Shown here: positions 8,392 through 19,289 of the stretch, piece by piece
Numbering within the stretch: position 1 is the stretch's first letter
Layout: the number at the start of each line of letters is the position of its first letter
Assembly (NCBI RefSeq): GCF_021729845.1
Contig: NZ_CP063397.1
Span: forward strand, 1,688,001-1,752,000
Reading direction: 5' to 3'
DNA length: 64,000 nt
Source: Rhizobium sp. SL42
GTDB taxonomy: Bacteria > Pseudomonadota > Alphaproteobacteria > Rhizobiales > Rhizobiaceae
Made by a program: the position numbers and the translations under genes
The notes under the pieces: generated by a model
What the model saw: only the letters and a program-made list of their open reading frames with translations
Told to the model about the DNA's origin: nothing
Databases searched by the model: none

Positions 8392-9072
8392 ATGTCGATT
8401 TCTGAACTTTCGATCACCAAGCGTCGTCTTCTGGGCGGTATTGCCGTGGCTACTGCGGGCATGACTTTCGGCGCCGCAACGGCGTCGGCGGTCGACATGC
8501 CAACGGCCGACCGTGACATCGACATGGAAGCCGCTTTGAAGCCGGGTACATTGAAGGAAATGGCGCTCGGCGACCCGAATGCTCCGGTCAAGATCATCGA
8601 ATACATGTCGATGACCTGCCCGCATTGCGCCCATTTCCATGAAACGACCTTCGAGCCGATCAAGACCAAGTATGTCGACACCGGCAAGGTTTATTTCGTG
8701 CTGCGCGAATTCCCGTTCCCGCAGGACACCGCATCGCTCGCCGCCTTCATGCTGGCGCGCTGCACGACGGAAGACAAGTTCTTCCCCTTCGTCTCGATGT
8801 TCCTGAAGCAGCAGCGCACTTGGGCGGCCCCGGCGGACAACGATGTGCGCGGCGCCATGCTGCAATTGTCGAAACTCGGCGGTTTTACACAGGAGACCTT
8901 CGATGCCTGCTTGACGAACGCGAAGCTTGCCGGTGATGTGTCGGCAGTCCGCGATCGCGGCGCTGAGGAATTCGGGGTCCAGTCCACTCCGACCTTCCTG
9001 ATCAATGGCAAGGCCTATTCGGGGGACATGTCGGTTGACTCCATGTCGGCCCTCATCGACAGCCTGCTCTGA
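8392..9072 (+). CDS. DsbA-family periplasmic thioredoxin-like oxidoreductase
   Basis: The 226-residue product has an RR-containing N terminus (KRRLLGGIAVATAGMTFGAATASA) consistent with a Tat signal and cleavage after about residue 33. A DsbA fold follows with the active site CPHC (about residue 76, within SMTCPHCAHFHE) and the cis-Pro loop STPTFLING. It probably catalyses disulphide formation or repair in the periplasm. It sits directly upstream of smc, an arrangement typical of Rhizobiaceae. A repeat-filled 315-nt gap separates it from smc, so co-transcription is not certain. Confidence 0.9.
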   Translation: MSISELSITKRRLLGGIAVATAGMTFGAATASAVDMPTADRDIDMEAALKPGTLKEMALGDPNAPVKIIEYMSMTCPHCAHFHETTFEPIKTKYVDTGKVYFVLREFPFPQDTASLAAFMLARCTTEDKFFPFVSMFLKQQRTWAAPADNDVRGAMLQLSKLGGFTQETFDACLTNAKLAGDVSAVRDRGAEEFGVQSTPTFLINGKAYSGDMSVDSMSALIDSLL

Positions 9073-9162
9073 CCCGCGTTTCGTCGCCATGACGGGCAGC
9101 GGCCGACGCGGTGCGGCCGCGTTTGCGGTCTTGTATTTGCGGGGGCTGGGTGGCCGTGGCTT

Positions 9163-9346
9163 ACCCCCCTCTGTCCTGCCGGACATCTCCCCCACAAGGG
9201 GGGAGATCGGCCTGCAGCCAAACCCTTCGCACCCGACAAACCTTTTCGAAGCGGCATCCGCACGACATCTTTTGATGTCCGGCGACATGAATTCTTTCCG
9301 ATCTCCCCCCGTGTGGGGGAGATGCCCGGCAGGGCAGAGGGGGGCG
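9163..9346. repeat. RIME-like element with two inverted arms between dsbA-like gene and smc
   Basis: The arm 9163-9210 (ACCCCCCTCTGTCC..., containing an internal CTCCCCC-ACAA-GGGGGGAG hairpin) is repeated inverted at 9298-9346, ending GGCAGGGCAGAGGGGGG. Between them is an AT-richer stretch. The whole 9073-9387 gap holds nothing else recognisable, and the element covers most of it. Such elements are dispersed in Rhizobium and Agrobacterium genomes. Confidence 0.7.
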
Positions 9347-9387
9347 ATCTTGCACGACGCCAGCTGCCTCCATCCGGCGGTGACGGC

Positions 9388-12300
9388 ATGAAATTCAATC
9401 GCCTGCGCCTTCTCGGTTTCAAGTCTTTTGTCGAACCCTCAGAATTCGTCATCGAGCGCGGCTTGACCGGCGTCGTCGGCCCGAACGGTTGCGGCAAGTC
9501 CAATCTTGTCGAGGCCCTGCGCTGGGTCATGGGCGAGAATTCATACAAGAACATGCGCGCCTCCGGCATGGACGACGTCATCTTCTCCGGCTCCGGCAAT
9601 CGTCCCGCCCGAAACACAGCGGAAGTGGGTCTCTATCTCGACAATTCCGACCGCACGGCACCGGCCGCCTTCAACGATGCCGACGAGATCCAGATCAGCC
9701 GTCGCATCGAACGCGGCCAGGGCTCTGTCTACCGGATCAACGGCAAGGAAGCCCGCGCCAAGGATGTGCAGCTGCTGTTTGCCGATGCCTCGACCGGCGC
9801 CCGCTCGCCCTCGATGGTCGGCCAGGGTCGCATCGGCGAGCTGATCGCCGCCAAGCCCCAGGCGCGTCGCCAGCTCCTGGAAGAAGCGGCCGGCATTTCC
9901 GGCCTGCATTCGCGCCGCCATGAGGCCGAGCTGCGCCTGCGCGCCGCCGAGACCAATCTCGAGCGACTGGAGGACATCACCGCCCAGCTCGAGACCCAGA
10001 TCGAAAGCCTCAAGCGCCAGGCCCGCCAGGCCAACCGTTTCAAGATGCTCTCGGCCGAGATACGCAGCCATGAGGCCATGCTGCTGCATATCCGCTGGGC
10101 GCAGGCCAAGCAGGCGGAAGGCGAGGCGGAAAGCGCGCTCAATCAGGCGATGTCGATCGTCGCCGAAAAGGCCAATGCCCAGATGGAGGCGGCCAAGACC
10201 CAGGCGATCGCCAGCCTGAAACTGCCGGAACTGCGCGAGGAGGAGGCAAAATGCGCCGCCGCCCTGCAGCGCCTGCAGATCGCCAGGTCGCAACTGGATG
10301 AGGAGGCTTCCCGCCTTCTGCGTCGCCGCGACGAACTCACCCGCCGCCTAGCCCAGCTCGATGAAGACATCCGCCGCGAAGAGCGCCTGGTTGCGGAAAA
10401 CGCCGAGGTCATCGAGCGGCTGACCAGCGAGGAAGCCGAGCTCGAGGATATCCTCGCCGATTCTGGCCGTTTCGGCGAAGAAGCGAAGGAAGCATTCGAG
10501 GCTGCCGCTGCTGGCCTGGCCGAAAGCGAACGCGCCTTCACCGCGCTGACGGCCGAGCGCGCCGCTGCCGCTGCTGGCCGCAACCAGTTCGAACGGCTGA
10601 TCCGCGATCTTGCCGACCGCCGCGGCCGCCTGGAGCGTCAGGTCGGCGACGCCGCCCGCGACCTCGAGGAGGTTGCCGCAAAGATCGCCGCGCTTCCCGA
10701 TCCGGACGAAAAGCGCGAAATGGTCGAGATGGCCGAACAGGCACTGGCCGATGCCGAAAGTGCCGCCATGGAAGCGGAAGCGGCCCTCAACGAGGCGCGT
10801 CGCACCGAAGCCATGCTGCGTGCGCCGCTCGATGCCGCCCGCGCCAAGGTCAACGGGCTTGAAACCGAAGCCCGCACCATCACCCGCATGCTGGCCTCGG
10901 CCACCACCGGAGACTTTCCGCCCGTCGCCGACGAACTCTCCGTCGATCGCGGTTATGAGACCGCACTGGGTGCTGCCCTCGGCGACGACCTCGAAAGCGC
11001 GCTGGATCCATCAGCTCCGGCCCACTGGCATGGCAATGGTGACGGAACCTCCGATCCAGCGCTACCGAGCGGTTGCCAGCTGCTGCTCGCCCATGTGCGT
11101 GCACCCGCTACGCTCACCCGTGCGCTGCGCCAGATCGGCGTCGTGGAGGCGGCAGACGCGCTGGCGCTGATGGCGAGGCTTCAGCCCGGCCAGCGCCTCG
11201 TCACCCGTGAAGGTGCCGTCTATCGCTGGGATGGCCATGTCACCGGCTCGGAAGCACCGAGTGCGGCGGCCCTGCGCCTTGCCCAGCGCAACCGCCTGGC
11301 CGAGATCGAACGCGAGGCTGAGGAAGCGCGCGACGCCATGATCGAAGCGGAAGATCGTCTCGCGGAAGCCGCCGAAAACATTCGTGGCGAGGAAGCCCGA
11401 CTTGCCGATACCCGCGATCGTCAGCGCTTGACGGTCCGCCAGTTGGCGGAGTCCCGCGACGCGCTGGCTCAGGCCGAGCGCGCCTCCGGCGATCTGATCC
11501 GCCGCCGGGAAGTGGTCGCGGAAGCGGTCAACGGCCTCAAGGCGCAGATCGAGGAAGCCCTCGAACAGGAAGAAAACGCCCGCATCGAGATGGAGGAGAC
11601 GCCGGACCTTTCCGAGCTCGACGCCCGGCTCGCGCAGGCCGAGTCGACTGTCGCCCGCGATCGTGGCCTTGCCGCAGAAGCGCGCGCCCGTTTCGAAGGC
11701 CTTGCCCGCGAAGATGACATGCGCCGCCGCCGCGTGCTCGCCATCCAGCAGGAGCGCGCCAGCTGGCAGACCCGCGCCCGAAGCGCCGAGGACCATATCG
11801 CCACCCTGCGTGACCGCGAGGCAGAAGCCCGCGACGAGATCATGTCGCTGGAAATGGCGCCCGACGAATTCGAGGACAAGCGCCGCCAACTGATGTCGGC
11901 GCTGGAAAAGGCCGAGAAGGAGCGCCGCGACGCCGCCGACCGGCTGGCCGAGGCGGAAACCCGCCAGCGCGAGGCCGACCAGAAGGCTGCGGCAGCACTC
12001 GCCGAACTCGCTGAAACCCGCGAAAAGCGCGGCCGCGCCGAAGAGCGCCTCGTCTCGGCCAAGGAATGGCGCAAGGATGCCGAGACCCGCATTGCCGAGG
12101 CGCTGAACGTGCCCCCGCATGAGGCTTTCCGCCTGACCGGCCTCAAGGACGCCTCCGAAATCGGCGACCTGCGCGAAGTCGAACGCAATCTCGATCGGCT
12201 GAAAATGGAGCGCGAGCGCCTTGGCGCCGTCAACCTGCGCGCTGAGGAAGAACAGAAGGAGCTGTCGGAAAAGCTCACCGCCCTGATCAAGGAGCGCGAC

Positions 12301-12852
12301 GATATCATCGACGCCATCCGCAAGCTGCGTGGCGCGATCCAGAGCCTCAACCGCGAGGGCCGCGAACGCCTGATCGCTGCCTTCGACGTCGTCAACGCCC
12401 AGTTCCAGCGGCTGTTCACCCATCTGTTCAACGGCGGCACGGCCGAACTGCAACTGATCGAAAGCGACGATCCGCTCGAAGCCGGCCTCGAAATCCTCGC
12501 CCGCCCGCCGGGCAAGAAGCCGCAGACCATGACGCTGCTGTCCGGCGGCGAACAGGCGCTGACCGCAATGGCGCTGATCTTCGCCGTCTTCCTCACCAAC
12601 CCCGCGCCGATTTGCGTGCTCGACGAAGTCGACGCGCCGCTCGACGACCACAATGTCGAGCGCTACTGCAACCTGATGGACGAAATGGCCGCGTCGACGG
12701 AAACCCGTTTCGTCATCATCACTCACAACCCGATCACCATGGCCCGCATGAACCGCCTCTTCGGCGTTACCATGGCCGAGCAGGGTGTGTCTCAGTTGGT
12801 GTCGGTTGATCTGCAGACGGCAGAACAGCTGCGCGAGCGGGATCTGGTCTAG
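9388..12852 (+). CDS. smc: Chromosome segregation protein SMC
   Basis: The 1154-residue product has the full SMC layout. The N-terminal Walker A is GPNGCGKSN, near residue 32. Long coiled coils rich in Glu/Ala/Arg run about residues 165-500. A hinge lies near 500-650 (TGDFPPVADELSVDRGYETALGAALGDDLESAL). A second coiled coil leads to the ABC signature LSGGEQALTAMAL and Walker B VLDEVDAPLDDHN. SMC organises and condenses the chromosome with ScpA and ScpB, which are not in this window. The start at 9388 (MKFNRLRLLGFKSFVEP) matches the family N terminus; the in-frame upstream extension is repeat sequence. Confidence 0.97.
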   Translation: MKFNRLRLLGFKSFVEPSEFVIERGLTGVVGPNGCGKSNLVEALRWVMGENSYKNMRASGMDDVIFSGSGNRPARNTAEVGLYLDNSDRTAPAAFNDADEIQISRRIERGQGSVYRINGKEARAKDVQLLFADASTGARSPSMVGQGRIGELIAAKPQARRQLLEEAAGISGLHSRRHEAELRLRAAETNLERLEDITAQLETQIESLKRQARQANRFKMLSAEIRSHEAMLLHIRWAQAKQAEGEAESALNQAMSIVAEKANAQMEAAKTQAIASLKLPELREEEAKCAAALQRLQIARSQLDEEASRLLRRRDELTRRLAQLDEDIRREERLVAENAEVIERLTSEEAELEDILADSGRFGEEAKEAFEAAAAGLAESERAFTALTAERAAAAAGRNQFERLIRDLADRRGRLERQVGDAARDLEEVAAKIAALPDPDEKREMVEMAEQALADAESAAMEAEAALNEARRTEAMLRAPLDAARAKVNGLETEARTITRMLASATTGDFPPVADELSVDRGYETALGAALGDDLESALDPSAPAHWHGNGDGTSDPALPSGCQLLLAHVRAPATLTRALRQIGVVEAADALALMARLQPGQRLVTREGAVYRWDGHVTGSEAPSAAALRLAQRNRLAEIEREAEEARDAMIEAEDRLAEAAENIRGEEARLADTRDRQRLTVRQLAESRDALAQAERASGDLIRRREVVAEAVNGLKAQIEEALEQEENARIEMEETPDLSELDARLAQAESTVARDRGLAAEARARFEGLAREDDMRRRRVLAIQQERASWQTRARSAEDHIATLRDREAEARDEIMSLEMAPDEFEDKRRQLMSALEKAEKERRDAADRLAEAETRQREADQKAAAALAELAETREKRGRAEERLVSAKEWRKDAETRIAEALNVPPHEAFRLTGLKDASEIGDLREVERNLDRLKMERERLGAVNLRAEEEQKELSEKLTALIKERDDIIDAIRKLRGAIQSLNREGRERLIAAFDVVNAQFQRLFTHLFNGGTAELQLIESDDPLEAGLEILARPPGKKPQTMTLLSGGEQALTAMALIFAVFLTNPAPICVLDEVDAPLDDHNVERYCNLMDEMAASTETRFVIITHNPITMARMNRLFGVTMAEQGVSQLVSVDLQTAEQLRERDLV

Positions 12853-12853
12853 C

Positions 12854-13270
12854 ATGAAGGCGACCGTTCCAGCGATACTTGTGGCCATGTTTATGGCCAC
12901 CTTCGCCAATGCTCAATCACCTGATCCTGGGCTCTCCGGAAATTTCCTGCCCGCCGTGATTGCCTCGTCCGCGCCGCATCGCGAGAGTCTGGTGGCCCTG
13001 ATCAAGGGTAAGCAGGGACTGCCCTCCTGGGTTCGAAACATGGTCCGGCAGCCGCGTTACGTGGCGCTCGCCTCCAAGCAGGTCGAGGTTGCCGGCAAGC
13101 CGATGCAGGTGTTCGAGGCCTGCGAGGCGAAGCGTTGCGAGGAAAGCCGGATCCGGGTGCTCTATTCCGCCGATGGCAAGCGCGCCGTGTTGCGGGCCTC
13201 CGATGTGAAGCTGGGCGAAAAGATATTTGGTCAGCCCTCGTCGGGCGAAATGCGGGCCTTGGGCCTGTAG
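12854..13270 (+). CDS. Ivy-like inhibitor of lysozyme family protein, exported
   Basis: The 138-residue protein has an N-terminal signal peptide (VPAILVAMFMATFANA, cleavage near residue 20). Its body resembles the Ivy family: VEVAGKPMQVFEACEAKRCEESRIRVLYSADGKRAVLRASD, with the two cysteines six residues apart that form the inhibitor loop in family members. Ivy proteins protect peptidoglycan from lysozyme. It starts 1 nt after the smc stop and is probably co-transcribed with it. The function is assigned from pattern only. Confidence 0.65.
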   Translation: MKATVPAILVAMFMATFANAQSPDPGLSGNFLPAVIASSAPHRESLVALIKGKQGLPSWVRNMVRQPRYVALASKQVEVAGKPMQVFEACEAKRCEESRIRVLYSADGKRAVLRASDVKLGEKIFGQPSSGEMRALGL

Positions 13271-13395
13271 AACGCGTCATCGCGGTCCCAGTGCTGTTCG
13301 ATGATTTCGGCGGCGCCACCAACCTGGCTTTGGAACGTCAGCGTCGGTGCCAGCGCCCGCCCGTATTCGCCGGCCTGCATTTGTCCCTCTTGCAT
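13231..13395 (-). CDS. Possible small hypothetical protein
   Basis: A 54-residue frame begins at ATG 13395 after GGAAG and reads MQEGQMQAGEYGRALAPTLT... to DEG. Its codons are GC-biased like real genes here, and the text lacks the arginine- and proline-rich look of most shadow frames. It lies just after the MFS gene on the same strand, overlapping it slightly in position, and its 3' end overlaps the Ivy-like gene by 40 nt convergently. I do not recognise a family. Confidence 0.35.
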   Translation of the reverse strand: MQEGQMQAGEYGRALAPTLTFQSQVGGAAEIIEQHWDRDDAFYRPKARISPDEG

Positions 13396-13409
13396 TCTTC
13401 CGGCGGCAG

Positions 13410-14609
13410 TCAGGCCGCCACGGCTTCGCGCCCGACTGGTGCCGTTTCCGACAGCGCGCGGCTGGCAAAGATCGACGCGAGGATCAGCGGCAGGCAGACG
13501 AGATAGGCGTTGCGGATGCCCCATGCCTCGGCGACGAAGCCGAGTAGTGGCGGAGCGAGGAAGAACACGACAAACGCCATCTGCCCCAGCGCCGCGACAT
13601 TGACCACGGCCGGTCGGTCGCTTCGTTGTGCGGCGGCCGTTACGGCCATCGGATAGACCGCACTGCAGCCGCCGCCCATCAGCGCAAAACCCGCCAGGGC
13701 GACATAAGGGCCGGGGGCAAGCCAGACCATGGCAATACCGAGCGCTGCCGTTGCCAGCAAGACCAGCGCCACGCGCCTTGGCCCGTATCGATCGACAACC
13801 GGATCGACCAGCAGCCGTGCCAATGCCATGAAGAAGGCAAACAGCGTCAGCCCGGAGCCACTGACGAGGGGTGAGACGTCAAACACGTCGTCCATGTAGA
13901 TCGCCGACCAGTCGATGCCCGCACCTTCGATCAGGAAGGCGGACGTGCCGATCAGGCAGAGAGGCAAAAGCCCGAGCGTCGGCAGCGCGAAATGCGGCGC
14001 TTTCTCGCCGTCCGCCATGGCTGTGACCGGTGCATTTTTCATCCCCGCGATGATGATCGCGGCGACCACGAAGACCACCCCGAGCACCAGATGCAGGTGG
14101 AGCTGCATCGAGATGCCGGCCTGTCGGATGACCGAGGCGGTGATTGCGGTGACGAAGAAGCCGAGGCTCCAGCAGCCATGCGCCCTGTTCATGATGCCGA
14201 AGCCGATCTGAGCCTCGATCCGGCCGATCTCGACATTCAGCGTGATTTCCAGCGCGCCGGCGAGAAGGCCGATGCAAAACAGCGTGCAGAACACCGCTTG
14301 CGCGTTCGGCATCAACGGAATGAGGGACAGCAGTGCCACGATGCCGAGCAGGGAGATTGCCAGCGAAACTTTCGTCCCCAGACGCACCAGCAGCGGCGAC
14401 GATGCGGTCAGCGAAATCAGCGTGCCGATCGCCATGCCGATCAGCGTCAGCCCGAGTTCGGCCTTGTTGAGCCCGAGGCTCGCCTGCAGGTCCGGCATGC
14501 GGGCAAACAATGCCCCGGTCGACATGGCAAACAGGAAAAACGCGAGATAGATACGAAACTGCGGGGGCATCGGCATGACGGGACTCAAATGGTTTGAAAC
14601 GGGCGTCAT
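13410..14609 (-). CDS. MFS transporter (YbjJ/FucP-like)
   Basis: The 399-residue protein has about twelve hydrophobic segments. Conserved MFS patterns are ALFARMPDLQASLGLNKAELG (the loop after TM1), GTKVSLAISLLG and the second-half RLLVDPVVDRYGPRRVAL. A run MNRAHGCWSLGFF near residue 140 is found in YbjJ-type members. Substrate is unknown; sugars or other small solutes are plausible. It is monocistronic on the minus strand, with a 98-nt gap to the start of the next divergent region. Confidence 0.85.
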   Translation of the reverse strand: MTPVSNHLSPVMPMPPQFRIYLAFFLFAMSTGALFARMPDLQASLGLNKAELGLTLIGMAIGTLISLTASSPLLVRLGTKVSLAISLLGIVALLSLIPLMPNAQAVFCTLFCIGLLAGALEITLNVEIGRIEAQIGFGIMNRAHGCWSLGFFVTAITASVIRQAGISMQLHLHLVLGVVFVVAAIIIAGMKNAPVTAMADGEKAPHFALPTLGLLPLCLIGTSAFLIEGAGIDWSAIYMDDVFDVSPLVSGSGLTLFAFFMALARLLVDPVVDRYGPRRVALVLLATAALGIAMVWLAPGPYVALAGFALMGGGCSAVYPMAVTAAAQRSDRPAVVNVAALGQMAFVVFFLAPPLLGFVAEAWGIRNAYLVCLPLILASIFASRALSETAPVGREAVAA

Positions 14610-14738
14610 GGCAGTGACATCATGCGTCCGCAGTGTCCAGCCGCGATCACGCCCGGACGGTCTCGATCTGCCGGCAATGTGAGCCCGCGCACAGTGTCAC
14701 GGGCCACTTTCCGCGGCTGAGGGGACAGGGCTTCAGCG

Positions 14739-15743
14739 CTATGCTTTCACCAGTCGCACCCGCGTGCCCCATGGATCCAGCGCCTCGAAACCGCCGTCTA
14801 TGTCGCTGACCGCAAAACCCTTGGCGGCAAGCTCCGCCTTTCGGGCGGCAAGGATCGTGTCGTCCTTCGTCTTCAGCGAAAACCAGTCGAGACCGGTCAT
14901 GCTGTCCTGGCGTTGGCCGGCATCCCGGCTGTCCCAGATATTGGCGCCGACATGGTGGTGGTAGCGTCCGGAAGACATGAATGTCGCGCCGCGCTGGTCG
15001 TCGCCCGCAACCACGTCAAGCCCGAGGCCGGTATTGTAGAAACCGCGCGCCGCCTCCAGCGCCCCGACCTTCAGGTGGATATGCCCGATCCTCAAGCCGG
15101 CCGGCACCGTCTTGTAGTCGTCGCGATCGGTGCGCGTCTTCGTCTTGATGAAGATGTCGTCGATATCCAGTTCCTTGGTACCCATCGATACCCGGTCGCC
15201 GGCCCACAGCCAGCCATCGACGGGCCGGTCGCTATAGACTTCAACGCCATTGCCCTCGGGGTCGGCGAGATAGACGGCCTCGGACACGCTGTGATCGGCA
15301 AAGCCGACCAGCGGGAACTGGCTGCGCGCCACATGCACCAGCCAGCGGGCGAGATCGGGTCGCGACGGCATCAGGAAGGCGGTGTGGTAGAGACCGGCCT
15401 GGCCGCTGGCCTCCGGTGTCGCGTCGGGACGGCTGAGGATATGCAGGAGCGCCACGCCACCGGCACCGAGCGTCACCTCGTCCTTCGTCTCGGCCAGAAG
15501 CTCAAGCCCCAGCATGCCGGTGTAGTAGTCCTTGAGCAAGCCCATGTCGCGGGCCCGCAGGCAGACCGCGCCGACATGCACCGGCCGCGTCAGCGCGAAG
15601 AGCGGGGCGGTCGATTGTGCTGCCGTCACGCTTGCCTGGTCTGCGGTCAAGCCTTCCGCCTTGAGCGCGCCTGCCATCGCGCCGGACAGCGTCGCCGTGC
15701 CCGCCAGTGTCAAAAGCCGTCGTCTGGTTACATCCATCCGCAT
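14739..15743 (-). CDS. VOC-superfamily (glyoxalase/extradiol dioxygenase-like) protein, Tat-exported
   Basis: The 334-residue product begins with a twin-arginine signal (RRRLLTLAGTATLSGAMAGAL). Two VOC modules follow: the first with HVGAVCLRARDMGLLKDYYTGMLGLELLAE, the second with IGHIHLKVGALEAARGFYNTGLGL. His and Glu residues at the expected metal positions (HVGA; VEVYSD; HIHLKV; HHHVGANIW) are visible. VOC proteins include glyoxalases, extradiol dioxygenases and isomerases, and no substrate can be named. The start at 15743 is chosen because the upstream extension carries no domain and the Tat motif then lies at the N terminus. Confidence 0.75.
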   Translation of the reverse strand: MRMDVTRRRLLTLAGTATLSGAMAGALKAEGLTADQASVTAAQSTAPLFALTRPVHVGAVCLRARDMGLLKDYYTGMLGLELLAETKDEVTLGAGGVALLHILSRPDATPEASGQAGLYHTAFLMPSRPDLARWLVHVARSQFPLVGFADHSVSEAVYLADPEGNGVEVYSDRPVDGWLWAGDRVSMGTKELDIDDIFIKTKTRTDRDDYKTVPAGLRIGHIHLKVGALEAARGFYNTGLGLDVVAGDDQRGATFMSSGRYHHHVGANIWDSRDAGQRQDSMTGLDWFSLKTKDDTILAARKAELAAKGFAVSDIDGGFEALDPWGTRVRLVKA

Positions 15744-16005
15744 GTGTCGCCCCAAAATACATCGCCCCAAAACGTGTCGTTCAGATCCCCCTGGGATCGT
15801 GATTCCGATCACGATTTCGCATACACCGGACGCTCTGGTTTCGCCTGTCACGACTGCACCGGCAATCTCACTTTGGCGTGAACCTGTTTATGTTCATTGC
15901 CGCAATTATGATGCAATGCAGCATAAACATCTGGGCTTGGCGTTTTCATTCCGTCACATTTGCTGTAAACGATGGAAAAACAAGCCTGTTTGGGTGGAGA
16001 GGGCA

Positions 16006-18665
<2,660 letters not shown>

Positions 18666-18672
<7 letters not shown>

Positions 18673-19080
18673 GGGCGCCAGGCTTGCGCATTTGTAGTTT
18701 CTAGACGACAGTTTGTTCGAGTTAAAGCACGAGACTTTCCGGAAATGGCGCGTCGGCTTCAGGGGGGCGGCTTTTGGAGAGAGCGATGACTGAAGGTCTC
18801 ACCGACTACGATCCGGCCGAAGACCTGGACTCTGGGGAAGCCATTTCCGCTTTCGTCAACGCGGCGCTGAAGACGGATGATGCCGCCTATATCGCCCATG
18901 CACTCGGTGTTGTGGCTCGCGCCAAGGGCATGGCGGGGATTGCGCGGGAGGCGGGGCTTTCGCGGGAGCAGCTGTATCGAACGCTCAGCAGCGAGGGCAA
19001 TCCGACGCTCAAGACCACCCTTGCGGTGATGAAGGCGCTGGGGATTTCGCTGACGGCGGATGTGCTGGGGTGAGGGCGCC
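18666..19080. repeat. 14-bp direct repeat bracketing an orphan antitoxin gene
   Basis: GGGGTGAGGGCGCC occurs at 18666-18679 and 19067-19080. In both places the TGA is a stop codon: of ppdK at the first copy and of the antitoxin gene at the second. The repeat spacing is 401 bp. A duplication or recombination event that brought the antitoxin in would leave such a pattern. Confidence 0.6.
18786..19073 (+). CDS. Addiction-module antidote protein (HigA/TIGR02684-like), orphan
   Basis: The 95-residue product has the pattern of antidotes paired with RelE-type killer proteins: LTDYDPAEDLDSGEAISAFVNAALKTDDAAYIAHALGVVARAKGMAGIAREAGLSREQLYRTLSSEGNPTLKTTLAVMKALGISL. An HTH lies at about residues 50-80. 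In this family the toxin gene normally lies immediately upstream, but ppdK ends 113 nt before this start and no toxin-like frame is seen, so it appears to be an orphan. A TTG at 18774 is a possible earlier start; the ATG at 18786 with GGAGAG upstream is preferred. Confidence 0.8.
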   Translation: MTEGLTDYDPAEDLDSGEAISAFVNAALKTDDAAYIAHALGVVARAKGMAGIAREAGLSREQLYRTLSSEGNPTLKTTLAVMKALGISLTADVLG

Positions 19081-19289
19081 CAAGTTGAAAGCGAGACGTG
19101 AGATGGAGGCTGCTTTGCGCCCTCGTTTCGGTAGATGGGCGGCAACCCGTCAAATACCAAAAGCAGCGGCTCGCCTAAGCAAATCGCGAGGCATGTCAAA
19201 TTCGAGACAAATTCGTACGTCGCGGCCGACGCGAGTAGATGTTATTCTCACTGGTAGAAGTTGAAATCTGAGAATGTAGAGCTCATCGC

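Noticed and set aside
11062..12909. Minus-strand frame of 615 residues opposite smc
   Set aside because: It lacks domain signals, while the plus-strand reading has Walker A, ABC signature and Walker B of SMC.
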